Positions 18,436 to 28,283 are shown, counted from the first letter of the stretch. The stretch: DNA of 64,000 nucleotides from Gemmatimonadota bacterium (GCA_016182795.1 JACPFW010000039.1:1-64000), one strand, 5' to 3'. Notes: generated from the letters alone by a model not told the origin. Translations and numbers: made by a program.

Positions 18436-20532
18436 ATGGCCGCCAAATCCGCTGTCTCGCCCGATCCGCGCTTCGACTGGAACCGGATTGCCCGCACGGC
18501 GCTCGCGTCCCGCGCGCTCGACGACCTCGAAGAGCTGCTGAACCGCTCCAAGGCAACCACGCCCAAGGAGCACATCGTTCAATATCAGTTCTCGGCCAAG
18601 GGACACGAGGTCGCGCAGGTCATCCTCGGCTCGCTGCTGACTGGAAAGCACGATGGCGCCGGGGCGTACTATCGGTCACGTCCGCTCCTCCTGTCGCTGG
18701 GTCTGAGCATCGAGGATGCGCACGGCAGTCCGTTGGGGCGCGCCGGCGGCTTCTCCGACGGTCGCGACATTGGCGTCGTGTGCAATCTCCCGCGCCCAGA
18801 CGGCGGCTGCACCGTGCTGCCGATGGCCGGCGACGTGGGGTCGCAGTACACGCCGACGGCGGGCTGGGCGCAGGCGATCCAATACCACCGCGACGTGCTC
18901 GGCGATGCGTCGTACGACGGATCTATAGGTGTAGTTCTGGGTGGTGACGGGTCGGTGGCCGCCAACGGCTTCTGGTCGTCGCTGACGATGGCGACAACGC
19001 TCAAGCTGCCGATGCTCTTCTACATCGAAGACAACAACCTCGGCATTTCGGTGCGCGGCGAGATGCAGACGCCGGGCGGCAACATCGCCAAGAATCTGGC
19101 GTCGTTCGGCGGACTGCTGCTGCGCGAGGGCGACGGCACCGACCCGCACGCCACGGCGCAGCTGCTCGCCGAGTGCGTGGCGCACGTGCGCGCCGGCAAG
19201 GGGCCCGCCCTGGTGCGGCTCACGGTGCCGCGGCTCAACAGCCACTCCGGACCCGACAACCAGAAGGGTTACCGCACCGACGAGGAGATCGCCGCGGACT
19301 TCAAGCGCGATCCGCTCCCTCGTCTCAAGGCGTATCTCGTGCCCGCGCTGATGACGGCGCGCGCGTGGGATGAGATGGTGCGCAATGTGGACGACGAAGT
19401 GCGCGCGGCGGTGGAGGCGGCGCGGGCGAGGCCGCATCCCGTGGCGGACGACGTGGCGCGCTTTGTCACGGGCGACGATGAAGACGCGGTGATGGGCGGC
19501 CTGCCGCGCGCCGAGCGCGAACGGCTGCGCGGGAGCGACGTGCCGGCGACAGGCGGCACCGTGCTCCGTTTTCAGGAAGCGGTGCGGCGCACGCTCGACG
19601 TGGAGCTGGCGGCCAATCCGCGCGTACTCGTCTTTGGCGAGGATGTTGGTCGCAAGGGCGGGGTGCACCTCGTCACCGAGGGGCTGCAGAAGAAGTACGG
19701 CGCCGCGCGCGTCTTCGACACGTCGCTGAGCGAAGAAGGGATCATCGGGCGCGCGTCGGCGATGGCGATCAGCGGACTGATGCCCGTGACGGAGATCCAG
19801 TTTCGCAAGTACGCGGATCCCGCCGCCGAGCAGTTGAACAATCTTGGGACGACGCGGTGGCGCACGCGGAACCGCTTTGCCGCGCCGGTGGTGGTGCGGA
19901 TGCCTGGTGGATTCGGCAAGGACGTGGGTGACCCGTGGCATTCGTTGAGCGACGAGGTGCGCTTTGCGCACTCGTACGGGTGGCGCGTGGCCGTGCCGTC
20001 TAACGCCGCGGACGCCGTGGGCCTGCTGCGCGCGGCGATGCGCGGCGTGGACCCCGCCATCTTCTTTGAGCACCGGTCGCTGCTGATGACGTCGGACGGG
20101 AGCGCGCCATATCCCGGCGATGAGTACGTGCTGCCGTTTGGCCGCGCCAACCGCCTGCGTGAGGGCACTGACATCACTGTGGTGACCTGGGGGGCGATGG
20201 TGCACCGGTGCGTCGACGCCGCCGAGAAGTTCGGCGACCGTGTGGAGTTGATTGACCTCCGCACCGTGTCGCCGTGGGACAAGGCGATGGTGCTCGCGTC
20301 GGTGGAGAAGACCGGACGGTGCCTGATTGTGCACGAAGACAATCTCACGGCCGGCTTTGGCGCCGAGATTGCGGCGACGCTGGCGAGCGAGGCGTTCTGG
20401 CATCTCGACGCGCCGGTGGAACGGCTGGCGCCGAAGGATATCCCAGTCGCGTATCACACGAATCTGCTGAACGCGATCGTGCCAACGACCGAGCGGATCG
20501 CGGAGAGCGTGGAGCGGCTGCTGGCGGTGTAG
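18436..20532 (+). CDS. Fused alpha/beta E1 component of a 2-oxoacid dehydrogenase
   Basis: The 698-residue thiamine-diphosphate enzyme probably decarboxylates a branched-chain or related 2-oxoacid and passes the acyl group to an E2 lipoyl protein. Residues of about 1-330 are the alpha part, with the ThDP-binding motif GGDGS followed about 28 residues later by EDNN. Residues of about 370-698 are the beta part, with FGEDVGRKGGVHLVTEGL and FDTSLSEEGIIG. The fusion of both subunits in one chain is clear from the sequence. No E2 or E3 gene is in the window, so the substrate is unresolved. The ATG at 18436 gives a normal N-terminus. The gene is divergent from paaG and may share its control region. 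Confidence 0.88.
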   Translation: MAAKSAVSPDPRFDWNRIARTALASRALDDLEELLNRSKATTPKEHIVQYQFSAKGHEVAQVILGSLLTGKHDGAGAYYRSRPLLLSLGLSIEDAHGSPLGRAGGFSDGRDIGVVCNLPRPDGGCTVLPMAGDVGSQYTPTAGWAQAIQYHRDVLGDASYDGSIGVVLGGDGSVAANGFWSSLTMATTLKLPMLFYIEDNNLGISVRGEMQTPGGNIAKNLASFGGLLLREGDGTDPHATAQLLAECVAHVRAGKGPALVRLTVPRLNSHSGPDNQKGYRTDEEIAADFKRDPLPRLKAYLVPALMTARAWDEMVRNVDDEVRAAVEAARARPHPVADDVARFVTGDDEDAVMGGLPRAERERLRGSDVPATGGTVLRFQEAVRRTLDVELAANPRVLVFGEDVGRKGGVHLVTEGLQKKYGAARVFDTSLSEEGIIGRASAMAISGLMPVTEIQFRKYADPAAEQLNNLGTTRWRTRNRFAAPVVVRMPGGFGKDVGDPWHSLSDEVRFAHSYGWRVAVPSNAADAVGLLRAAMRGVDPAIFFEHRSLLMTSDGSAPYPGDEYVLPFGRANRLREGTDITVVTWGAMVHRCVDAAEKFGDRVELIDLRTVSPWDKAMVLASVEKTGRCLIVHEDNLTAGFGAEIAATLASEAFWHLDAPVERLAPKDIPVAYHTNLLNAIVPTTERIAESVERLLAV

Positions 20533-20559
20533 GGGAGCGGCGCGCGCGGCGCCGCCCCG

Positions 20560-21339
20560 TCACTTCGTCCAGAGCATCAGCAGTCCGCAGGTGGAGCGCG
20601 TGGCGTTGTAGCGCGTGGGGATGGACGCCGGCCCCACGTAGAACTCCACGCCTGACAGCGTGCGCGGGTCGATGATGTTAAGATCGAACTTCGGTTCGTT
20701 CGGATCGGCCGAGCCGTACACCATGTTGCCGTCGAGCGCCACGGCGACGAAACAGGCCGACGACCCGCGGGCGCTCTTTGCGGTCGTGCAGAGCGCGCAC
20801 CCCGGCTGAGACAGGCGTCCGGCCGCCGCATAGGCGGCGCCGCCCGGGCCGGAGACGAGACTCATTCCGGGCAGGACACGCAGCGTGTTCGCCATCGTCG
20901 AGAAGCTGCGGCGCTCCAGATCGTCCAGCGTCAGAAACCGCCCATGCCCCTCGGCGCGGCGCTCCTCGAACTCGGCCATCTTGCCGCGTACGACCGGGCG
21001 CGTGGCAACGACAACCTCTGGCATCGGCTGTGCGGTGATGGCGGCGAGCAGGAGGTCGGCCTCAACAGTCGCGCCGGCCGAAAACGTGATGCGCGACGAG
21101 ATTGGGGTGAATCCGATGCGCCGTACCACGAGCAGGTGCGTGCCCGGTGTGATGCCAACGATCACGACATTGCCGATCGAGTCGGAGACTGCCTGCAGCT
21201 GCAGCGCGTCGAGTGCGACCGTAGCGCCGGCGACCGGTCGTTCGGTGGAATCGGTGAGGACGCGGCCGCGAAACGTCGCCGATTGCGCGGCCGCGGTATC
21301 GGCGACGCAGAGAACAAACGCGAGGGCGAACCATCGCAT
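20560..21339 (-). CDS. Secreted carboxypeptidase-like domain plus TonB plug protein without a barrel
   Basis: The product of about 259 residues has a signal peptide (MRWFALAFVLCVADTAAAQ). It continues with a carboxypeptidase-regulatory-like beta domain (about 20-100, from ATFRGRVLTDSTERPVAGATV) and a TonB-receptor plug-like segment (about 105-259, with MPEVVVATRP, LPGMSLVSG and GVEFYVGPASIPTRYN). It then stops cleanly, with no outer-membrane barrel. Such short plug-only proteins occur as complete genes in related genomes, so it need not be a fragment; this is from family knowledge and is only moderately certain. Four cysteines in the GCALCTTAK and SACF region may form disulfides. A start at 21357 is also possible. 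It follows the broken kinase gene on the same strand. Confidence 0.7.
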   Translation of the reverse strand: MRWFALAFVLCVADTAAAQSATFRGRVLTDSTERPVAGATVALDALQLQAVSDSIGNVVIVGITPGTHLLVVRRIGFTPISSRITFSAGATVEADLLLAAITAQPMPEVVVATRPVVRGKMAEFEERRAEGHGRFLTLDDLERRSFSTMANTLRVLPGMSLVSGPGGAAYAAAGRLSQPGCALCTTAKSARGSSACFVAVALDGNMVYGSADPNEPKFDLNIIDPRTLSGVEFYVGPASIPTRYNATRSTCGLLMLWTK

Positions 21340-21400
21340 AGGCGCACCGTTGGTCATGACGACGGAAGGGCGCCCCAGTCCGCATGTGCGGCGGCTGGTG

Positions 21401-23678
21401 TTAGTGCGACCCGTGATCGGCGAGCCTGCGTACCGCATCGGTCAGTTCGCTCAGGGACACCGGCTTCTCCAGGAAATGCACATCGCTGCCCGTCAGTCCG
21501 TGGCGGTCGAGTTCGTTGCGTGGGTACCCGGACACGAACAGCACAGGGAGCGACGGGCGCATCTGGAGAATGCGCTGCACCGCGGCCGGACCGCTCATGC
21601 CCGGCAGCGCCACATCGCTGACCAGCACGTCCACATGCAAGGTCGGGTCCAGCGCGCGCGCGATGGCGTCCTCGCCGCTTGGGCACTCGATCACCGTGAA
21701 GCCGCTCGCGCGCAACGCGCGGGCGGTCACGTTGCGCACGTCGTGGTCGTCCTCGATGAGCAGGATCGACTCGGCGCCCGTGCTGCTGCCCACCGCCGCC
21801 GGCGGTTGAGGCCAGTCCACCTTGGCGTCCGCGGCCGGTATGGTGATGGCGAACCGCGCCCCTTCGCCCGGTTGACTCTCCACCACAATCGCGCCCCCGC
21901 TCTGCTTGATGATGCCGTAGACGGTGGCCAGGCCCAGCCCGCTGCCCTTGCCGACTTCTTTCGTGGTGAAGAACGGCTCGAATATCCGATGCATGGTCAC
22001 CGCGTCCATGCCAGCGCCGGTGTCCCACACCACGATGCGCACCGCGTCGCCCGCCTGGACTTCGAGACGCTTGGCGTCGTCCGGCGGAAGCGTTAGTCGT
22101 GACGTCTCGATGCCCAGTGTGCCGCCGAGCGGCATCGCATCGCGGGCATTCACCGCCAAGTTCATGAACACCTGCGTCAGCTGACCCACGTCGGCGCAGA
22201 CCGGTGGCAGCCCCTCGCCGAGCTCCAGCTGCAGCAACACGTCGTTGCCGATCATCCGCCGCAGCATCGAGGAGACGGCCGAAGGCGAGCATCTGCCGCG
22301 TGAGCGTGGCGGCGCGCAGGCCGGCGTTTCGAATCTCCACGAGGTCCGTGCGCACACCCGCATCGAGCGCCTCGTCCGAGAGTTGCAGTTCGGCGATCCC
22401 GTTAATCGTCGCCAGGATGTTGTTGAAGTCGTGGGCGATTCCGCCGGCGAGGCGGCCCACGGCCTCCAGGCGCTGCGATTGCCGGAGTCGTTCGGCGAGG
22501 TCGCGCGCCGCCGTCACGTCTTCCACCATCGCGATGCCGAACTGGACGCGCCCCTCGGCGTCGCGCACGGGAGAAATGACGGCGTGGCCGAAGACGGCGG
22601 GCCCGCCGTCGAGCAGCGGACGGACCGTCCCCTCCGCCAGCTCGCGTCGGCCGCCGAGCACGTCCCGCACCGCGTCAGGGAGTGTCGGGTCTTCCGGCGT
22701 ATCTCCGAGCTCCGAGAGGTAGCGGTCGATGAGCGAGTCGCTGGTGGTGCGCCACATTCGCGCCATCGCCGGATTCGCCTCGCGCACGCGGCCCTCCAGA
22801 TCCACCACCGCGATGCCGACGACGGCCGACTCGAACAAGGTCCGAAACCGGCGCTCGTTCTCGCGCGCGGTGCGTTCCGCGCGCACGACCTCCTCGTACG
22901 CCTCCTCCAGTTCGTGCGTGCGTTCCGCGACGCGCTGCGCGAGATCCCGGTTCAGGGTCTGTAGCGCTTCCTGCGCCAGCTGGAGCCCGTCCACCATGGC
23001 GTCGAAGGTTCGGGCCAGCGCGCCGACTTCATCGGCCGACTGCACGCCCGAGCGTCGGCTCAGATCGCCGGCCTGAATGGCATTGGCCGCCTCGGCCATC
23101 TGTTCAATCGGCTTCGTGAGGTGCCGGCCGAGGAGGAGCGCGAGGACGAATCCGCCGACCATCACCGCGAGAATGATCGCGGCCAGCTGACGGCTGGCAC
23201 TCGACACCTGCGCATTGGCGGCCCGCAGCGACAGGCCGAGGTAGAGCGTACCGATCGTGTCGCCGTCGTGGACGATGGGCACCGCCGCGCGATATGCCTC
23301 CCCCACCGGCCCTGGATCAACGACCGCACGCCGATACTGCGCGCGCTCCGCCGCCAGGCTGTCTGCGGTCGCGAGCGTGCGACCCGCGCTGTCCGCGACG
23401 ACCACGTACAACACCTCACCGCCGATCCGGGCGCCGTCCATGACCTTCGTCATTTCGGCTTGATCTTCAAACACGAGCGCCGGAGCGAGGGCATGCGCCG
23501 TGATGCGGGCAATGGACAACGCCTGATCCCGAACCTGTCGCATCGCCTGCTCTCGGAGCGCCGCCGGCACGACGAACAGCAGGAAGAGGGCAACAATCCC
23601 GAGCATCGCGGCGAGGCCGCTGAGCAGTTTGCCCCGAATCGTGAACGGCAGCGGCACGGTGAACGCCGGGCGGGTCAC
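21401..23678 (-). pseudogene. Hybrid sensor histidine kinase with PAS and receiver domains, broken by a frameshift
   Basis: From the GTG at 23678 the first frame encodes a membrane helix (about 21-41), an extracytoplasmic sensor region, a second helix (about 166-184), HAMP, a coiled coil, a PAS domain (about 275-390) and the dimerisation helix with His416 in GGIAHDFNN. It runs to LTRQMLAFGR near 22280. The remainder continues in another frame from about 22274 to 21401: SSMLRRMIGND, the ATP-binding motifs NLAVNARDAMP, DTGAGMD and GKGSGLGLATVYG, then a receiver domain (IEDDHD, SDVALPGMSG, LEKPVS). About 18 residues normally found between LAFGR and MLRR are missing. The break is therefore a small deletion that changes the frame. 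It overlaps the YfiR-like gene by 4 nt. Confidence 0.85.
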
Positions 23679-24313
23679 GGCGACCGTCCCGCGTCGCGGC
23701 TGACGTCGGCGAGCTGCAGCAGCTGCGACGAGAAATCCGCACCGGCGCGCCGCGCGGCGTCGAGGTTGATCCGAATGCGCGGGTGGGACGCCTGAACGCC
23801 AAACGAGACCGCGACGCCGTGCTGGAGATAGTCGGGCACGCCCGAATACAGCGCGGCCTTCTGCGCGGCCGCGGCGTCGGCGAGCGCGCGCACGTCCACC
23901 GCGCGGACCGGCGTCAGGTACACGGCGTCCGCGGAGAGCGCCGCGAACGCGCCCGCGAGCGACTCACCGCCGACGAGGGCCAGAAAGCGCCAGCGGATCG
24001 GCCGTCCCCATGCCGTCGCCCGGGCCGTCGACGCGAATGACGCGAGCTGTGCCTGCGCGTCGCGTGACGCGCGGTACTCCGGCTGGTACAACACGACAAT
24101 ATCGATCGTCGTGTCCTCGTGCGTCTCGAGCGACCGGTCGAAGGTGAGAATGCGCTCCACGAGGGCGGCTTGCGCGGGCAGCGGCACGAGCATGGTTTGT
24201 CGGCGATCGCCGGCCTGATACGCCGGGCGCGCAACACTGTCGCGGGCCGCCAGCACCACCACCATGGCGGCGGCCGCCGCCAGCAGCACGGTTCGCCGCG
24301 CTCGGCCTACCAC
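23675..24313 (-). CDS. YfiR-family (DUF4154) periplasmic protein
   Basis: The 212-residue product has an N-terminal hydrophobic segment (VLLAAAAAMVVVL) that should act as a signal peptide or anchor, followed by a DUF4154 domain. Its YQPEYRAS, VYLTPVRAVDVRAL, LYSGVPDYLQHGVAVSFGV and INLDAARRAGADFSSQLLQLADV blocks are typical. YfiR proteins are periplasmic regulators of membrane signalling enzymes. Here the likely partner is the kinase encoded immediately downstream, whose start overlaps this gene's stop by 4 nt. The GTG at 24313 overlaps the upstream TonB receptor stop. The gene order receptor, DUF4154, signalling protein is a recurring arrangement in bacteria. Which signal passes from receptor to kinase is inference. 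Confidence 0.82.
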   Translation of the reverse strand: MVGRARRTVLLAAAAAMVVVLAARDSVARPAYQAGDRRQTMLVPLPAQAALVERILTFDRSLETHEDTTIDIVVLYQPEYRASRDAQAQLASFASTARATAWGRPIRWRFLALVGGESLAGAFAALSADAVYLTPVRAVDVRALADAAAAQKAALYSGVPDYLQHGVAVSFGVQASHPRIRINLDAARRAGADFSSQLLQLADVSRDAGRSP

Positions 24314-26334
24314 CGCGCCCGCACGCCGAGGAAGAGCGATCGGGACCGTTGTGGAATCACATCCTGCACGTGCTCGGTGCCCGCGGGCACGTCCCACCCG
24401 GTATTGAACACGTTGACGGCGCGCCCGGTGAGCACGAGTCCGCGCCACAGCGGCGGCGAGAGCAGGTTGGCGTTCACGAGCACGGCGCGTCGCGTCTCGG
24501 CGCCGCTCAACGTCAGTCTGCTGTCTTCGAAGCGCGTCTCGACGGCAATGCGACCGCCGTCACGGAAGGCCCGCGACCACCCCGCCATTGCCTGCGTCCG
24601 CGGCGAGTTCGACAGGCGGCTGGTCGGGTTCTTGGCTTCCGCGAGAGTGTACGAATAGCCGATGTACGCCGCGCGTCCGCCGGACATGGCCACGCGCGCG
24701 TTCACCTCGACGCCGCGCGCCGTCGCCGCGCCGAGGTTCTGGAATTGCGACTTCCCTGTCAGCGGGTCCTCGCCGGTGTCGATCAGGCCGCCGACATGAT
24801 TCTGGAAGAGCGAGACCGTCGCCCACGACCCGCTGCCGATGCGCCGCTCGAGCACCGCCTCCGTGGTGCGGATCCACTCGGGCGTGAGACCCGAAGAGCG
24901 CGCAAAGGTGTCGTCAAAGAACTCCCGCTCGTAGATCGACGGCGAACGGAATGCGCGCCCCCAGAGCAGCTTGAGCGTGGTGCTCGCGTCCGGCACGGCG
25001 ATCAGGGCAAACCGCGGCGTGAGCCGGTCGTCCGACCGCGAGTGGCCGTCGAACCGCAGTCCACTCACGAGCGTCACGCCACGAAGGACCTCGAGCTCAT
25101 CCGACAGAAAGGCGCCCCACGTGGTGAACGGGAAGTTCCGGTCATACGTCGTGGCGCCATCCGACTGCGTCTGGTATCGCGCCGTGCGCGTGTGCACGAC
25201 TTCACCGCCGACGCTCATTCGGTGATTGGGCGCCGCATCCCACACGAGTTGCCCGTCGACGCCGGCCCACTGCCCGACGTTGCGGTCAGCTTCGGTCACA
25301 TCCGAGGGATACCGGCCGCGATAGTGGTAGCCGTCGGCGTGGCCCCGCACGCTCCACTCGAGCTGAGGCCGCACCTGGCGCCGGTATTCCGCGGCGAGCA
25401 GGGTGGCAATATCGCGCGTCCATGCCCCGGGCGCGTTGAAGGTGCTTCCCCACGATGCGGTGGGAATCCCCTTGGTGCGCGACGACGCCTGCGCCTGCAT
25501 CGAAAGGCCGCCGCGGCTCACCGTGAGCAGGGCATTGCGATAGTGCTCGGCGTCGAGTGCGTGCGCCACGCCGTCGTTCGTGGCGGGATCGTCAAATGCC
25601 GGAAAGTAGATGTCCGTTCCGTTGGAACCGCCGGCATTTGCGGCGACGAGTGCACTGTAGGGACCCAGCTTGCGGCCGAAGGTCGCCGCGACATCCGCCT
25701 GTCCATGATCGCCGCCTTCGACGGACAGTCGAGTGCCGGCGAGCTGCGCGCCATCCGTGGTCACGACGTTGACCACCGCGAACACCGCATTGGAGCCGTA
25801 GAGCGCCGAGGCCGGGCCGCGGACGATCTCAATGCGCTCCACCGCGCCAAGGTCGATGCCGAAGTCACGCTCGACGAACGCGCCGCCATAGAAGGTCTCG
25901 TTCATCGAGAACCCGTTGAGCAGCAGCAGCAGGCGATTGTTGTAGTCCGTTGGACGGCCAAAGCCGCGCACACCCACGTAGGTGTAGTTGCGGTCAGAGG
26001 CGAGGTAGAAACTCGGAATGCGCTGCAGTACCTGGCCGAGCGTGCGATACCCGAACCGCTGAATCTCCTCGGCGGTCACGATGGTCATCGAAGCCGGCGC
26101 CTCGGCGGCCGTCTGCGCGTAGCGCGATGCGGCACTGATGGGCGTCTGCAGCAGCGAGTCGAGGACGACGGCGCTCGGCGATGGCGCCTGCGCGGCGAGC
26201 GGCGCGGCGCCGATGGCGCCCGCCATACAGAGGGCGGTCACCCGCGTTCGTGCGGCGTCCGGCCATCGGGGCGGTCGCGTCAATGGTTTGGCGCGACCGC
26301 CCAATCGTATTGGCGTGCTTGCGATCCGCTCCAT
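24307..26334 (-). CDS. TonB-dependent outer-membrane receptor (signalling-type, YfiR-linked)
   Basis: The receptor of about 675 residues has an unusually long N-terminus before the hydrophobic signal segment (VTALCMAGAIGAAPLAAQ, about 32-48). The plug (about 75-185) includes PASMTIVTAEEIQRFGYRTLGQVLQ, VGVRGFGR and IEIVRGPASALYGSNAVFAVVNVV. The barrel ends in RSRSLFLGVRARW, with a C-terminal aromatic residue as expected for outer-membrane insertion. It is the first gene of an operon with the YfiR-like protein and the hybrid kinase. Because no uptake genes accompany it, a sensing role is likely. The ATG at 26334 was chosen. A start closer to the signal segment is possible. Confidence 0.87.
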   Translation of the reverse strand: MERIASTPIRLGGRAKPLTRPPRWPDAARTRVTALCMAGAIGAAPLAAQAPSPSAVVLDSLLQTPISAASRYAQTAAEAPASMTIVTAEEIQRFGYRTLGQVLQRIPSFYLASDRNYTYVGVRGFGRPTDYNNRLLLLLNGFSMNETFYGGAFVERDFGIDLGAVERIEIVRGPASALYGSNAVFAVVNVVTTDGAQLAGTRLSVEGGDHGQADVAATFGRKLGPYSALVAANAGGSNGTDIYFPAFDDPATNDGVAHALDAEHYRNALLTVSRGGLSMQAQASSRTKGIPTASWGSTFNAPGAWTRDIATLLAAEYRRQVRPQLEWSVRGHADGYHYRGRYPSDVTEADRNVGQWAGVDGQLVWDAAPNHRMSVGGEVVHTRTARYQTQSDGATTYDRNFPFTTWGAFLSDELEVLRGVTLVSGLRFDGHSRSDDRLTPRFALIAVPDASTTLKLLWGRAFRSPSIYEREFFDDTFARSSGLTPEWIRTTEAVLERRIGSGSWATVSLFQNHVGGLIDTGEDPLTGKSQFQNLGAATARGVEVNARVAMSGGRAAYIGYSYTLAEAKNPTSRLSNSPRTQAMAGWSRAFRDGGRIAVETRFEDSRLTLSGAETRRAVLVNANLLSPPLWRGLVLTGRAVNVFNTGWDVPAGTEHVQDVIPQRSRSLFLGVRARW

Positions 26335-26588
26335 CTTGGGCTCCCCGGGCTGGGCACGAGCCCGTGCGCCGCGCACTCGTGTGTCGTCCGCCCGTCACGC
26401 TGTCGAGCGGTCCGCGATGTCGACTCTCTAACGTATTATCGGGTGGTCGCCAGGAGCGCGGTAGGGTTGCCTGGCACGCGACCGTGCGCAGTGAAGGGCG
26501 CGGGAGGTTACGTGACGGAACAGCATCGTTGGCGACGCAATCGCAGTGTCGTCAATGACGGTGTCGTGGGGGGGCAGGCGGAGGCCGT

Positions 26589-27890
26589 CTACCGGAGCTT
26601 CGCCATTTCGAGGCGCGCACCCTTGGTGTCGAGCACCCCCAGGTAGACCACGCCCGGGCCAAAACCGGAGACCACGCGTCCGAACGGCAGCCTCACCCGA
26701 TCCACCAACTGTCCGTTGCCGTTGATGATGTCGTAGATCGCGCCCGTGGAGCTTGGTGTCGTCGTTCGCACCCAGAGGTTCCCCTCCAGGTCAGCACGCG
26801 TCGCGCCGATGCGAAAGGCGGGGCGGTAGTCCGGCAGGTCCTTTACCGGCACGAACTCCGAGACCACTTGCGTCGGAGGCCTCGGACCTCGACCGACATC
26901 TCCGACGAGCTGTGAGGTGACGATGATGAACGGCGCCACCCAGGGAGCCCCGGCGACGTTCGTCGCGGTCGCGCCGCGGGTGTCGCGCTCGGCTTTCGCT
27001 ATCGCGTCAGCTTGCCGTTTACGGTCCGCCTCGAGCGAGTCGAGCAACTGTTGCTTGCCGTCTTCGGTCAGTCGTTCCCATGGGTGCGGGATCTTCGGTG
27101 ACGAGGAAACGCGGCCATCCATTTCAATCCAGTCGACGTGGAAGTCCGCGCCGCGCACCACGGCGACGCGACCGTCGGGCATGAGGGCCCAGTCGTCGAC
27201 GATGGGCAACGGGTTCGTGCGCTCAACCGCGCGGAGCCCGCCGTTCGGTCGCTCGGACAGCGAGCCACTCGCAACCGGCACCTTCACCCACGCCACCGTG
27301 TCCACGGATCGCGTGGCAAGATCGATACGGTAGATCAATGCACTGTCTTCGGTTTGCTCCTTCAGCACCGACTTCGCACGGGCCGTATAGTTCATGACGA
27401 GCGCCTTCGCCCGCACGATGTTTCGACAGACGACCCGTCCGCGGGGATCCAGTGCCGGCGTGCCGAATGGGCCGCCCACCATGGAGTTCACGTCCTTGGG
27501 GCGGGGGGCGGCCATGACGCGCGCAATGTCACCCTTGCCGTCGATCACGAGCATGCTCAACGAGCTTGGGTCGATGAAGAGCGACGAATCACCTCGAAAT
27601 GCGATGAGTCCGCCGATGGCCGAGCCGTAGCTCTTGCCGTTGGCCATCGACGTGTCGGCGACAATCTTGCGCTTCACCAGGTCGGCGTCGAAGAGCACCA
27701 CTTGCCGGCGCGACACATCGTTGACGATGACGGCGCCGTTGGCGAGCGCGTGCACCGTGCTGACCGATCCGAGCACGCCAGCGGCAGAGACCTTGGTGAT
27801 GGCGCCGAGCGGACGCACGGGGGGCAACTGTTGCGCCGCGAGGGGTGTGGCGAGCAGGAGGCCAACAGGTACGATTGAGAAGCGATACAT
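26589..27890 (-). CDS. Secreted six-bladed beta-propeller-like protein (copy 1)
   Basis: The 433-residue protein has a signal peptide (about 1-21, ATPLAAQQ). Its body shows repeated beta-propeller-type strands: VIVNDVSRRQVVLFD, LFIDPSSLSMLVIDGKG, DDWALMPDGRVAVVRG, NLWVRTT and a terminal VVSGFGPGVVYLGV. It shares blocks in the same order with the gene at 41.4-42.7 kb, including LPPVRP at the mature start, WERL before a charged helix, and KDLPDYRP versus KELPDYRP. The two are clear paralogues. Function is unknown; related propellers bind ligands or proteins at the cell surface. The ATG at 27890 directly precedes the signal peptide. Confidence 0.8.
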   Translation of the reverse strand: MYRFSIVPVGLLLATPLAAQQLPPVRPLGAITKVSAAGVLGSVSTVHALANGAVIVNDVSRRQVVLFDADLVKRKIVADTSMANGKSYGSAIGGLIAFRGDSSLFIDPSSLSMLVIDGKGDIARVMAAPRPKDVNSMVGGPFGTPALDPRGRVVCRNIVRAKALVMNYTARAKSVLKEQTEDSALIYRIDLATRSVDTVAWVKVPVASGSLSERPNGGLRAVERTNPLPIVDDWALMPDGRVAVVRGADFHVDWIEMDGRVSSSPKIPHPWERLTEDGKQQLLDSLEADRKRQADAIAKAERDTRGATATNVAGAPWVAPFIIVTSQLVGDVGRGPRPPTQVVSEFVPVKDLPDYRPAFRIGATRADLEGNLWVRTTTPSSTGAIYDIINGNGQLVDRVRLPFGRVVSGFGPGVVYLGVLDTKGARLEMAKLR

Positions 27891-27924
27891 AGTGGCGACC
27901 AGGAACAGGGTTGTACGGCGGTTC

Positions 27925-28176
27925 CTACTGCTTGTCGCGGAGCAGGCGCGATGTGAACTCCTGCCCCTCCGTGAGACCTTCGAGGCGATCGTCCATAGAC
28001 GCAGCCGTCTCTTCGAGGCGCAGCATGCGCTCCTCAAGGGCGCTGATCTCTGCTCGCGCCGCCGATCTGCGTTCGAATGCTCGAACGAGACGCAGGCCCA
28101 GGTAGAAGCCACCGGCAAGCATCAGGATCCACGGCGTGTATGCGAGTGCTAATGCTGCCAGTGGTAATCCGAACAT
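27925..28176 (-). CDS. Small membrane protein with C-terminal coiled coil
   Basis: The 83-residue protein begins with a hydrophobic stretch (about 3-28, FGLPLAALALAYTPWILML) that should span the membrane. A basic patch (FERRSAARAE) and a coiled coil (about 42-70) follow, ending in LTEGQEFTSRLLRDKQ. The start is fixed by AAAGGA six bases upstream of the ATG at 28176. The C-terminal pattern EGQ-F-LL also occurs in the membrane protein at 47.5-48.1 kb (GEGQRFVTQLLAE), which suggests a shared family. Function unknown. It lies 34 bp upstream of the propeller gene on the same strand and may be co-transcribed. Confidence 0.7.
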   Translation of the reverse strand: MFGLPLAALALAYTPWILMLAGGFYLGLRLVRAFERRSAARAEISALEERMLRLEETAASMDDRLEGLTEGQEFTSRLLRDKQ

Positions 28177-28283
28177 GCAGGTCCTTTGGTTGAGGTCACG
28201 TTGGGTGAGGTCACAGGGTGACGGGCGTTGTGCTGCGACGCTGCTCATCTGACCGACTGAAACCCATGTCTAAGGTCCGCTGA

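Noticed and set aside
20533-20559. GC-rich hairpin between the convergent E1 and plug-protein genes as a terminator
   Set aside because: Pairing is possible but not precise and no T-tract follows; too weak to list as a feature.
22245-22300. Programmed ribosomal frameshift in the hybrid kinase
   Set aside because: There is no slippery heptamer or stop-codon context, and family residues are missing at the junction, which points to a deletion rather than recoding.
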